A stretch of 64,000 nucleotides of DNA from Macrothele yani (Eukaryota; Arthropoda; Arachnida; Araneae; Macrothelidae), in NCBI GenBank assembly GCA_039090855.1, contig CM076996.1:43924469-43988468 (forward strand), read 5' to 3'. A program made the translations under genes and the position numbers. Positions 31,591 to 41,639 of the stretch are shown here, in pieces (position 1 is the stretch's first letter; the number at the start of each line of letters is the position of its first letter). The notes under the pieces are model-generated. The model had not been told where the DNA came from. It saw only the letters and a program-made list of their open reading frames with translations, and did no database searches.

Positions 31591-32422
31591 AGTGCGTACT
31601 GTAGTTCAAATTGTCCGTTTCCATCTCTGAAGCTTCTGGCATTAAATGCGAAAACAGTACGAAAACAAAGTTAACATTTGAATTAGAAGCAAATGAATAA
31701 AAAATAGTGTTGCGTTACTGAAACTTTATCAGGTGAAAATTATTACCATTACACAGAATCATTTTATTTACCTTAGTTTATTTTAATAAAACTGGTTTAT
31801 CTTCATCTCTGTTTTAGATTTTAGCTCTACTATTTCCAGACCACAACCTACGATTAAGTTAGCAAGTGCGTTTGAAATATCGCCATCTTGAAAGTTTGCT
31901 TCAAAGAATCTTTTTAATGTTACGAGACACTGATTCGCATCTTTGAATGAATCGGTGTATTTAATGTTCAGGTTCACCGCAATTGAATCGCTGTCCGAAA
32001 GAACGGGAAGAAAATTCTCACACAGCTTGCAAGTACGTGCAATGTGTTTCGTGTTGGGAAAAGCAAGCCAGCGCAGTAATATATTAATACATTGGCGGTT
32101 GCCAAGTATATAAATGAATCAAGGGATGTTTTATATAGAGCACGTCTGCTCAGACCAAGGAGATTAGAATAATACTTCTAGAGATGCCCTGAGTATCTTA
32201 ACCGTGAAGCCGCAAGGTGTGAGAATTTGAGGTTGTTTACATGATACCCATGTAATTTCAACTATGCATATTTTGGAATTGCGTGGTTTTTGGTAGCAGA
32301 AATCTTCTTAATATCACACCGGAGTGAATTATACTTCTTACAAGAGTAAAGTTTTCAATCTTGACGTTATGTTTTATTTAGAATTCGCACTAATGTTCTA
32401 GTAGTTCAGTTTAAAATAAAAA
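31356..32422. other. Gene-free stretch with GT microsatellite
   Basis: (GT)n at about 31559-31586. GCAAAAACAGTACGAAGACA at about 31399 recurs at about 31646 in diverged form. At 31372-31400 a mariner-type end lies in the wrong orientation. Confidence 0.55.
31783..32098 (-). other. Unidentified open coding-like stretch
   Basis: About 104 codons on minus are stop-free: INILLRWLAFPNTKHIARTC, KLCENFLPVLSDSDSIAVNL, then SFKDANQCLVTLKRFFEAN and GLEIVELKSKTEMKINQFY with a stop at 31783. The composition is protein-like, with a CxxC pair (CKLC) near the start. I do not recognise the family. A 32-bp piece of it (31902-31933) recurs at 41625-41656, so it may belong to an unrecognised repeat. Confidence 0.3.
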
Positions 32423-32424
32423 TA

Positions 32425-33853
32425 CACTGGCGGAAAGTGAAAAAGAACACCAAGAAGAAGACGTCTGATACCAACGAAATTTATACAGCATAATAACGGA
32501 ATACAGAGGATAACGTGATCAGAACATTATGGAAAATACAGCTGTATTTGCTGGGAAACTGAAAAATAACATTTCCATGTAACATGGTTAGTACGAGGTT
32601 GAACCGCCATGAACTGCGCCACACTGTGCAATTCTGGCATGGAGTCTGTCGTACAGATGTTGGATGTAAGTTTGGGGTATTGAGTTCCAAGCATCCTCAA
32701 CCTGGACGCGTAAATCGGGGATGGTCTTGGCTGGCCGTGGAGACCGGATAAGTCGTTGTCCCATAAAACCCAACACGTGCTCAATGGGGGACAAATCCAG
32801 TGAACGTGCAGGCCATGGAAGTTGTCTCACACCCTGAAGTGCATGTTGCGTTGCACGTGCCGTGTGTGGGCGTGCGTTATCTTGCTGGAAAACACCACGA
32901 TGGACCGACCTTACAAATTGCACAACAACGGGCTGAATGATGTTGTTGATGTAGGAGGTGCTGTTTAACGTACCCAGTACAAACACTAGTTGTGTACGGG
33001 AGTGATAGCTGATCGCTGCCCACACCAGGAGACCAGGTGTAGGCCCTGTGTGTCGCTGGCGGATGCAAGGAGGGTAGAGACGCTCCCCTGTGCGTCTGCG
33101 AACACGCATACGGCCATCGGAGGCTCCCAAGCAGAATCTGCTTTCATCGCTGAACACGACAGATCGCCATTGGATTCTCCAGTGCAGACGTGGGCGACAC
33201 CACTGCACCCGTTCCTGACGGTGGGCTGGAGTCAGAGGTACACATGCCAGAGGCACATGTGCACGTAGTCCTGCATCCAGCAGACGGTTGCGGATTGTTT
33301 GCACAGTCACCTCAGATGCAACGGCAGCTCGGATTTGCGTCGCAGTGGATGTTCTGCTTGACAACGCCGCTCTTCTTATGCGTCGATCGGTCCGCTCATC
33401 AGTCCGTCTGTGACTCCCGGTTCTACGTCTTCTCGTGTGGGGATGTTCCTCGGAAAATTTAGGCCACCATCGTACCACCACCGATACTTCCCGTGCAATT
33501 CGCTCCGCAATACGACGATACGACCACCCGGCCTCGCGGAGTCCGATTAGACGACCTCGCTCAAAGTCCGATAACTGCTGAAATCGTACACGTCTTCCAT
33601 GTCCAGGCATTGCAGCTTCTTCAGGGTCTTCGCACGTGTCCGTACGCCGACGACTGATTACATTCACTTCGCCGTACACCTTAAATACCACCGACGATAA
33701 TTTGCATATTATGCCGTGCTGAGGCGTAAGCGCTCACCGGTTGGTCCCGAAATTAACATCACACCTACGTAAACTCGACCCCATTACTATATGTAAATTT
33801 TATGATCGTCCGTCAGTTCCTTCTTGGTGTTCTTTTTTCACTTTCCGCCAGTG
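32425..33853 (-). mobile_element. Tc1-like transposon with intact ends and coding region
   Basis: The 1429-bp element has inverted ends CACTGGCGGAAAGTGAAAA and the exact inverse at 33853 (then GAACACCAAGAAG), flanked by TA (32423-32424, 33854-33855). One uninterrupted transposase frame is inside. It appears to be a recent insertion and may be mobile. Confidence 0.92.
32588..33610 (-). CDS. Tc1-like transposase, intact, D-32-E spacing
   Basis: Transposase that excises and reinserts the surrounding element at TA sites in the nucleus. The start at 33610 (MPGHGRRVRFQQLSDFERG) is preferred because related proteins begin there; the frame stays open to 33691 (27 more residues). The protein of 340 residues has a helix-turn-helix (FERGRLIGLREAGWSYRRIA), a second DNA-binding segment with RRTGSHRRTDERTDRR, then the catalytic core. 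Counting from the 33691 start these are D182 in VVFSDESRFCLG, D271 in FQQDNARPHTAR and E304 in LDLSPIEHV. Only 32 residues separate D271 and E304, versus 34 in classical Tc1. The usual SPDLSPIEHVWD reads SLDLSPIEHVLG here, two changes that may weaken activity. Confidence 0.9.
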   Translation of the reverse strand: MPGHGRRVRFQQLSDFERGRLIGLREAGWSYRRIAERIAREVSVVVRWWPKFSEEHPHTRRRRTGSHRRTDERTDRRIRRAALSSRTSTATQIRAAVASEVTVQTIRNRLLDAGLRAHVPLACVPLTPAHRQERVQWCRPRLHWRIQWRSVVFSDESRFCLGASDGRMRVRRRTGERLYPPCIRQRHTGPTPGLLVWAAISYHSRTQLVFVLGTLNSTSYINNIIQPVVVQFVRSVHRGVFQQDNARPHTARATQHALQGVRQLPWPARSLDLSPIEHVLGFMGQRLIRSPRPAKTIPDLRVQVEDAWNSIPQTYIQHLYDRLHARIAQCGAVHGGSTSY

Positions 33854-33855
33854 TA

Positions 33856-35366
33856 GAAAGGGGCTTCAAAATAGTTAAGAGCTTTATAAATCCAGCATTT
33901 TCTCACACATCAGCAGCAAGTTGCGATGCAAAATTGGAAACATTTGCGACGAAAGATGGCGATTCGGCCAACACAAAATCCATTGCAATAGCCTTGAAAA
34001 CCATCAGCTTTCACGCACTTTGACTGTCGTCGCTTGCGGTTATATGCTTCACGCAAAGTGGTACTGCTCCGCATCTTCAGATATCTCATTCTAACCTTGG
34101 TTAAGACGTAACGGGAGGCGTTATGCAAGGATGTAGGTACATCAAGGGTTGACAGTATATACATATGCTTTCTTTTTAATAGTATCTATGCGTATATATG
34201 AATACAGTGGGGTGTTTCAGTAGATTTATGATGTGAGAACGTTGATCAAATGAAATCGTGTCATGTAAAATACTGTCTGTTAAAAAAGAACCTACACTGC
34301 TTTATTTCATAGACTTACCGCTTCTTTCATCAACAGAACTGGTTCTTTTTTACTTATTTCTGAATCGTACTCAGCGCAGGCCGTATTACCGTTTAAGACG
34401 CAATCTTTATATCCAGAGTTTTACTGCAAAGAATGAGTGTTACGATTACCCTCTTCCCTGAATCCTCTAACCTCGAAAAATATCCGGTTCGTATGCATTG
34501 TATGTGTGGAAACGTTATTGGCAGTAAAGTGATAACATCTTTGAAATTCATGAATGCATCTCAGTTCATAACAACCTCTTTATAAACTAAGTTAATTTCC
34601 TTCCCATTTTATTTAGAGGTATCGCAATCGCATTGCAGTTTGCGATGCATGTCCGCGTCAAATGCGATAGAAACGTGATTTTGCATCGCAAAACGCGGTA
34701 CAATTTTTGATAGAATATTTCTTGCAGCTAAAATACGAATTGGCATGGGAAATAAGTACCACAAAAAAAAAAAAAAAAAAGAGGATGGGGGGCATTTGTG
34801 CAACAACCAAATTTATTGGCTTTTGCATATGTTGCATAGATGCCAACTAGCACGTAATTTCCGTATTTTTACGGCTTTTTACTCAGAATTACGGACTACG
34901 GACAAGACGCTTGAAATTACGGAAAATCGCCATTTGGTTTTTCTGCAACGGAAATCAATTTTTTCAACAACAAATAGCAACAATAATGATTTCTGGCTGA
35001 AATAATGAAGCCCGCGGTGATAAATTTCTGAATTCAAAATTTTCTGCTAGTTTAAGTTTTTCGGACGAAAAAAGAGAAAAAAATATTTAAAAGCTACGTT
35101 CTTGTGTTCCTTGATTTTAAGCAGCTCCCCTCAAACAGGTGAGCATCCCAAAGAGTTCGCCTCCTAGCGTTACGCGGAGCATGCGCCGTACGCTCGTAGG
35201 GAAGGGTGAGCTAGCGCATGTGCTGTGCGCTGTTCACTCTCTATCGAAGATCAGAATATTAAAAATTCTTTTCCCGCCACAAACAACAGTACCCATGCCG
35301 AAAAATTCAACTGTGTGAGATTTATACTTTCAAAAAATGGAAAGGAGAAATTGATCCTTTGCAATA
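33856..35366. other. Gene-free stretch
   Basis: About 1.5 kb with no supported gene on either strand. A pure A run lies at about 34761-34780. Many short frames are present, none with family motifs. Confidence 0.5.
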
Positions 35367-35368
35367 TA

Positions 35369-36507
35369 CACTATATTGACGAAATTCACCGGACACCTAG
35401 AAGAGAAACACAACATAGCATTTATTGACATACATGAGTACGGTGTCGGGCCACCCTTGACCTTAATGCATGCACTGACCCTTCGAGACATGCAACGTTT
35501 TGGAACACAGCGATAGGTATGCGCTTCCATTCCGTGCATAATGCTGCCGCTAACTGTCGCTTAGTAGTAGGGCTTGGTTCCAAACTTCTTATGGGCGCTC
35601 TAATTCATCCCATAGGTGCTCTATGGGTTTAAGATCAGGGCTCTATGCTGGCCAGACCACACACGATACGGAATTATCGTCAAACCACGCTGTAACAGTC
35701 CTTGCTTTATGGCTCGCTGCATTATCCTGTTGCTACCAACAACGCTCTGTTCCATAGTATTGTCACAGAGTTGGTAGGGCATAATTGTCCAGAACATCGA
35801 GGTAGACGTGCTGGTTAACAGGTTTGTCCACGATAGCCAATGGGACGGGACCATACCACGAAAAACACACCCACACGAGTACACTGCCAGCTTCAAACTT
35901 GCTGCCGCCATACACATACACGGTCATCAGACTGATGAATCGTGTATCTGGATTCATCAGTCCATAGGACCCGTTTCCATTGATCTACGGCCCACGATAA
36001 ATGTTCTTTACACCATGCTAAACGACGAGTATTATTCCGAGTAAAGATGAAAGGATTATGAGCAGCCGCACGACCACGGTAACCCATGGAATGTAGTTAT
36101 CTGCAAATGGTACCAGTACATACCAAGTTTCCAGCAACTTTACTCACCTATACACTAAAGTCTTGTGCAGTACTCCGTCGATTAGTTGTAACGACTCTCC
36201 TGAGGGTTCGACCTCCTCTATCACTGATTTTCTTTGGTCTGCCGGTATGTTGCTGCTTCAGGAACGCCATGTGTCTTCCACTTATTCAGTACATCGAAAA
36301 CAGTTGACTTGGGTATGTTTAAACGCCTTTCGGTTTCTCTTATGAACAACCCACTAATACAACACCCAACAATTTTTCCTTTTTCAAAGTCAGTTCTCTC
36401 CCGCTGCGACATTTTTACTCAACCTAACAGCTGCAGGCTTGTTTAACAACACAGCGGGTCCGTTTTTGTTTTTGAAGGGGTGTCCGGTGACTTCTGTCAA
36501 TCTAGTG
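35369..36507 (-). mobile_element. Tc1-like transposon with degenerate transposase
   Basis: Inverted ends (CACTATATTGACGAAATTCACCGGACACC-type; right end GGTGTCCGGTGACTTCTGTC...CTAGTG) with TA at 35367-35368 and 36508-36509. On minus the pieces are: helix-turn-helix ERTDFEKGKIVGCCISGLFIR...NIPKSTVFDVLNKW (36412-36221); RLAWCKEHLSWAVDQWKRVLWTDESRY (first D, 36087-35893); VLVWVCFSWYGPVPL; QQDNAASHKARTVTAW (second D) and SPDLKPIEHLWDELE (third). Frames shift between them. At 1139 bp it is shorter than relatives. Confidence 0.85.
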
Positions 36508-36666
36508 TATGGCTGAAATGCGAGTGGAATGTTGACGATGCTGTCACATTAATATATTCAGGGTGCAAAGTTTCCGGTTCCCAGGTACTGGCGAGCGAAA
36601 ATTTGTCATTGGCGAGTAAAACTTTTCTCACTAAATTCTACCGAAAGTCTTGCGTTATTTGTAATA

Positions 36667-38094
36667 CACTGACGGAAAAAAAAATCCCAACACCAAGAAG
36701 GTGTTGTGTTAGATAAACGACAGTTGGTAGGCGGTGAGAGTACATCTGTAAGATGACGTCTATGCAAATTTCGCGCTCGGCGCATACGTGTGGCGCTAGT
36801 AGCGTCCCTCGGAACATGCAAAGCAGGTTTGCTGTAAATACGCGCTGTAACGTTCGTGAGCGTTAGTTATCGTTAAGATTCGACGTAGGGTGTTGATGTT
36901 AGTCAAGAATGCCTTTAAGAAGACGAAGAAGCCATTATCAACAGCTCACGGAGTTTGAACGAGGTCGTGTAATAGGGCTACGAGAAGGTGGATTTTCTTT
37001 CCGCAATATTGCAGAACGACTTGGCAGGAATCTAGCCACTGTGCATGATTGTTGGCAGCGGTGGTCAAGGGAAGGTACTGCCTCAAGAAGACCGGGTTCC
37101 GGCCGGCCACGTGGCACTACTGAGAGGGAAGACCGCCGTGTACGGCGTATGGCCGTGGCGCATCGTACCGCATCTGCGGCAGCAATTCGAGCTGCAGTTG
37201 CCACCACAGTGACACAACGAACTGTTACAAATCGGTTACTTGAAGGACAGCTCCGAGCCAGACGCCCTGTAGCGTGCATTCCACTTACTCCAAACCACTG
37301 CCGTTTGCGACGTCAGTGGTCTCAAGCTATAGCTCATTGGAGGACGGAGTGGAAATCTGTTGTGTTTTCTGATGAAAGTCGGTTCTGCCTGGGTGCCAGT
37401 AATGGCCGTGTGTTGGTTAGAAGGAGGCCAGGTGAGCGCCTGCAATTAACCTGTCTGCGGCAGAGACACACCGGACCTACACCTGGAGTTATGGTCTGGG
37501 GAGCAATTTCCTATGACAGCAGGAGCGCTCTCGTGGTTATCCCACGCACCCTGACGGCACAGTTGTACGTCGGTCTGGTGATTCTACCTGTTGTGCTGCC
37601 ATTCATGAACAGCATTCCAGGGGGTGTTTTCCAACAGAATAACGCTCCCCGCATACCGCTGTTGTAACCCAACATGCTCTATAGTGTGTCGACATGCTGG
37701 CGTTGCCTGCTAGATCACCAGATCTTTCGCCAATCGAGCACGTATGGGACATCATTGGACGACAACTCCAGCGTCACCCCCAACCAGCATTAACCGTCCC
37801 TGTATTGACCGACCAAGTGCAACAGGCATGGAACTCCATCCCACAAACTGACATCCAGCACCTGTACGACACAATGCATGAACGTTTGCGTGCTTGCATT
37901 CAACATTCTGGCGGTTACACCAGTTATTAATGTACCAACATTTCACATTTAAAATGGCTCTTCTCGAGCTTACAATAAGCTGTGATCTTGAAACCTTAAT
38001 CGATTAAATATGTTACCTATACGAATGTATTGCCGCCATTTCATTCCTCTACAACTATTTTTCCGTGGTGTTGGGATTTTTTTTCCCGTCAGTG
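36667..38094 (+). mobile_element. Tc1-like transposon, sibling of the 32.4-kb family
   Basis: A 1428-bp element with inverted ends CACTGACGGAAAAAAAAATC (right end the inverse with small length changes, then CCAACACCA) and TA at 36665-36666 and 38095-38096. Its protein is closely related to that of the 32.4-kb element, and the lengths agree within one base, but this copy is dead. Confidence 0.91.
36909..37930 (+). pseudogene. Tc1-like transposase, frameshifted
   Basis: Starts MPLRRRRSHYQQLTEFERGR with the family helix-turn-helix, then SRRPGSGRPRGTTEREDRRV and LRARRPVACIPLTPNH. D155 is in VVFSDESRFCLGAS, and HTGPTPGVMVWGAISYDSR follows. The second catalytic acid is N244 (FQQNNAP). A frameshift then ends the frame at 37667. 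A stop occurs near 37683, and the C-terminus resumes at 37694 with LPARSPDLSPIEHVWDIIGR to the end at 37930. After allowing for the lesions, spacing between the second and third positions is again 32. Three independent lesions make it inactive. Confidence 0.88.
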
Positions 38095-38096
38095 TA

Positions 38097-38289
38097 AGTG
38101 GTAGAGAATGCTTGATAAAAGTTTGAAACGGGCCTGGCCTAAAGCTGGAAATTCTGAGCCGGGCCGGTCCGTAAACTGGAAATTCTGAACTGGGCCGGGC
38201 TTTACAAATTCAGGTTCTTGCAAACCTCTAGTCAACAGCATGCGATTTGGGCGATAGAAGATCGGTAGCAGGAATGCTGGTCCAAATGT
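38097..38289. other. GGGCCGGG-containing duplication, possible hAT end
   Basis: CTGGAAATTCTGA(G/A)C(C/T)GGGCCGG occurs twice in tandem (about 38141-38205), then TTGCAAACCTCTAG. Read on minus, TAGAGGTTTGCAAGAACC resembles a hAT terminal repeat. The evidence is weak. Confidence 0.3.
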
Positions 38290-38614
38290 TGTTTCTCAAC
38301 AGTGATGCCATTTTTCAAGATGATAATGCGTCCACATACACAGCCAGAACAGTTCATTCAGTCTTGGTTTCAGGAGCTCCAAGATGAACTTTAACATCTG
38401 TCCTGGACTGAATATCATCGAATCACCGCTGGGAGTTTTGGAGAGCAGAGTGAGAAGCAAATTCCCTCTTCCAGCATCTCGGAAGCAGTTGGCTGGTGTT
38501 CTGATCGACGAATGGTACAACATTCTATTGGAGACTATTCAGAAGCTGTATGAATCTATTCCAAAAAGGTTGGAAGTTGTATTAAAGGCAAATGATGGTT
38601 CAACACTTTATTAA
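38290..38614 (+). pseudogene. Tc1-like transposase, C-terminal fragment
   Basis: DAIFQDDNASTYTARTVHS contains the second catalytic block. After a frameshift come LNIIESPLGVLESRVRSKFP, RKQLAGVLIDEWYNILLETI and a terminus VVLKANDGSTLY ending at the stop near 38612. The third block reads LNIIESPLG, consistent with the PDLNxIExLW pattern. The N-terminal half is missing. Confidence 0.75.
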
Positions 38615-38756
38615 TAAAGACATATCGCCTATTTCCCAAGAGCTCACATTATTTATCCAACCCCTGTAGATGCGAGCAGATACTTGTTTTACGCTTTCCA
38701 ACCGTAGGTTGAAGAAGTGTATATTGCTCCAGCTTTGTCCGTCTGTCTTTCCGTTC

Positions 38757-39362
38757 GCTCAATAACTCGCGTAAAAATAGTTCGATTTCGATGAAATTGT
38801 AGTATGTGGTAGGGGACCACCTGGGGATGAACCCAATTGAAAATCGGAGAAATGGAGTCAAAGGTCAGGGTATAGGAGCGGGATCCATTCCATTGCCCTT
38901 ATGCGTCATAACTAGCGTAAAAATAGTTCGATTTCGATGAAATTGTAGTATGTGGTAGGGGACCACCTAGGGACGGACCCTATTGAAAATGGGCGAAATG
39001 GGGTCAAAGGTCAGGACATAGGAGCGGGATCAATTCCTTTGCCCTTATAATCATCATAACTTACGTAAAAATGCTTCGATTGCGACAAAACTTTAGTATA
39101 TTGTTCCGGAGGTATACTGAACCGATTATATTTAATATAATCGAAATGGGGTAAAAGGTCAGAGCACAGGAGCGAGATTTATTCTACAGCCATTATCCTC
39201 GCAACTTGACTAAAAATGATTCTATTGCGACAAAACTTTAGTATGTTGTTCCGGAGGTATACTGAACCAATTCTGTTTAATATCATCGAAATGGGGTCAA
39301 AGGTCAGAACACAGGAGCGAGATTTATTCCACAGCCATTATCCTCATAACTTGAGTAATAAG
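38757..39362 (+). repeat. ~147-bp tandem repeat, four units
   Basis: Four full units and a partial fifth, each starting (C/G)(A/C)TAACT(A/T)(G/A)CGTAAAAAT or close to it. Each contains ATTG(C/A)GA(C/T)(A/G)AAA(C/T)T, a GGTA block and an AAATGGGGTCAAAGGTCA block. The last block starts at 38855, 39001, 39149 and 39294 (spacing 146, 148, 145). Units 1-2 and units 3-4 are closest to each other, suggesting growth by duplication of pairs. Confidence 0.88.
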
Positions 39363-40966
39363 TTGAGTAATGATTTCTGGTATATCATGATCAATGCATT
39401 GCATGATTTTACTAACTTGTTCTGTATCTGCGAGGAGAAACTGTTCGCACACTTAGACGTGTGCAGTGTATACCAATGTTCGCCCAATAATGCTGGCTAT
39501 TATTTACTGCTGATGTCAATAAAGATCTGCACCCACTATGTTTCGCTTTTCTCTTCCGCGTAAAAGAAAACCCATTTCCAAAATTGCTTATGTAACATCG
39601 CCGATAGAAGGCCCTTTGTAATTCCTCGGGGAAACGGTCTTTGCACTGAGTAGCCATTTTATTAAGTACATGATAACAGTATCTGTGTGGAATGGGATAC
39701 TCATAGTCAGTCGAGAATTTTCAATAACAACTGCGCAGGAACTAATGTGCTGAAGACAAGATGGATTTGATGTAACCGATGTAAAGCACCAAACTACTGC
39801 ACGAGTGAGTTATTTATCAAATTGCAAGAAACTTAGAGATCACTCTTCTGATTCCAGTTGCACCAAGATATTGACTTCCCCCATTGTTTTGAATAAATAT
39901 TTAAAAGAAATGTTGCCCACTCATGCCTGTATACATATTCTCCGATTTTAATCATATTTAAGAGCAGGATTTGGGACACAGAGAATTGGTTTAAGTAACT
40001 GGAGTTCCCTTATTTTTATATATACAAGGTGTCCAAAAATGATTATCCTGATTTAGGAATGTAACATGGTTCATACGCTTTTTCAATCACAAATTTCCAG
40101 GACTTTTCCTGGGCATTTCCAGGACTTTTAGATTTTTTTCCCAGGACATAGGATCCAAAAGCTCTTACTTACAATGTAGTGAAACCACAGGTCTGCTCAA
40201 CCAGTAACCTACAAGAAACAACTTCCTACATCCTTCGGCAGACTTAATACGGAATGCAGAATGTTAAATATGATGTCCGCTGCAGCTCATCAGAAATTTA
40301 GAATCACAGATAAATACTGAAATACCAAAAACTGTCTCTGAAAATGTGACCAGGTTTAATATCTACTAAACTTTTATATACAGTATACTACACTGATTTT
40401 GAGGAAAAATTTATTTTTTCTACTTTGGCTTTAGTTCAATTATTGAAGCAAATTACAGAATAAAAAAAACCCCATAAAATTCAAAAATACATAAGTATGT
40501 GGCATTACTCTTGAAATGCTTTCATATACCACACAATCAATACATAAAATACTATTTATATTTAATTATTTTGAAATAATGCTTACATTGGAAATTTAAG
40601 GGTAAGGAAAGGTGAAATATTTTGAACTTTTTCAAAGGACCAAAGAGAATGGTATTTCTTAAACACAAAATGATGGGAGCAAGTATTCGTGTTACATTTT
40701 ATTTAGGGAAGGAATTTTCAACATAATATTGATGCTGTAGCTATGTTTTAAATTTGTACTCGTCAGCAAACAAAGTATGCACAAATTTCCAACATGAAAT
40801 GAAAGAAAATAACGGGAAAATCTTAAGTCCAAGGGCTGTCTGTGTACAACTGCATTCATTAGTGCATTCATTGCAAATTTTTATACAAAGCATTCATTAG
40901 GAAATTTCAGTAAAGGTCAAAATAAGCCACCCAAAAAAAAAAAAAAAAAAAGCTGTTTACTTCCAC
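39363..40966. other. Gene-free stretch
   Basis: About 1.6 kb, A+T-rich, nothing recognised. TTTCCAGGACTTTTCCTGGG and a second TTTCCAGGACTTTTAG lie close together at about 40095-40130. A poly-A is at 40935-40951. Confidence 0.45.
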
Positions 40967-41627
40967 CTCTGTATGTTACGAAAGTTAACAAATGGCGCAA
41001 AAAAGTTTCCCAAAGCAGAAGGAAGGTATTAGAGACAAAAAGATTTTCAAATCGAACAGTTAAAAGAAGAGATATAAAAGGAAACATGATATAACTCTAT
41101 GCCTTTATGACTTTTAGCGGAAGAATTTTTCATATTGGAAAAGTTGAAAACAGGTGAAAAGCATTCTTCGTAGCAAAAGCTATCTCAGGAAAAAGAACTT
41201 TTCAAATATGTCTCCCGGAAGCAAAGATAGAAAGAAATATGTTTTGACCTTTACAACCCCTAGGGGGAAAGTTGTACATTATTTGAAGAGGATCTTCTTA
41301 TTGTAGCAAAAATCTTATTCACTCTACATCTTTATTATAGCGAATGGCACAGTAAAAAAAGAAATTTCTCAATAGGGTTTTGAGAGGCAGAAATAAGCTG
41401 CAAAAAGAAGTACACAAACACACCTAGCGGCAGAATGGTGAACCACAAACCTCCTCAAATACAAACCTGTAGTGTTCCATAAGGTAAATGGTATTTGGTG
41501 TTAAAATAATTTTTTAATTCGAACATTTAGAAGTACAGATATTGAGAAAAATAGATTAAATATTTGCGGCCCCTGGCGGCGAAACTGTGCGTTATTTTGG
41601 GAAGAAAATACACATAAGGAGTTTTCA
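40967..41627 (+). repeat. Modular ~150-bp repeat family, copy D
   Basis: Collinear with 15470-16080 of copy A1: TATGTTACGAAAGTTAACAA, then TTTTCAAATCGAACAGTTAA, and CTCF-like blocks at about 41115, 41263, 41432 and 41569 (GGCCCCTGGCGGCG). It stops near 41627 at the junction with the truncated Tc1 element. Confidence 0.75.
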
Positions 41628-41639
41628 GTGTCTCGTAAC

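Noticed and set aside
34609..35005. Frames around the poly-A at 34.76 kb
   Set aside because: Homopolymer-driven; no recognisable protein content.
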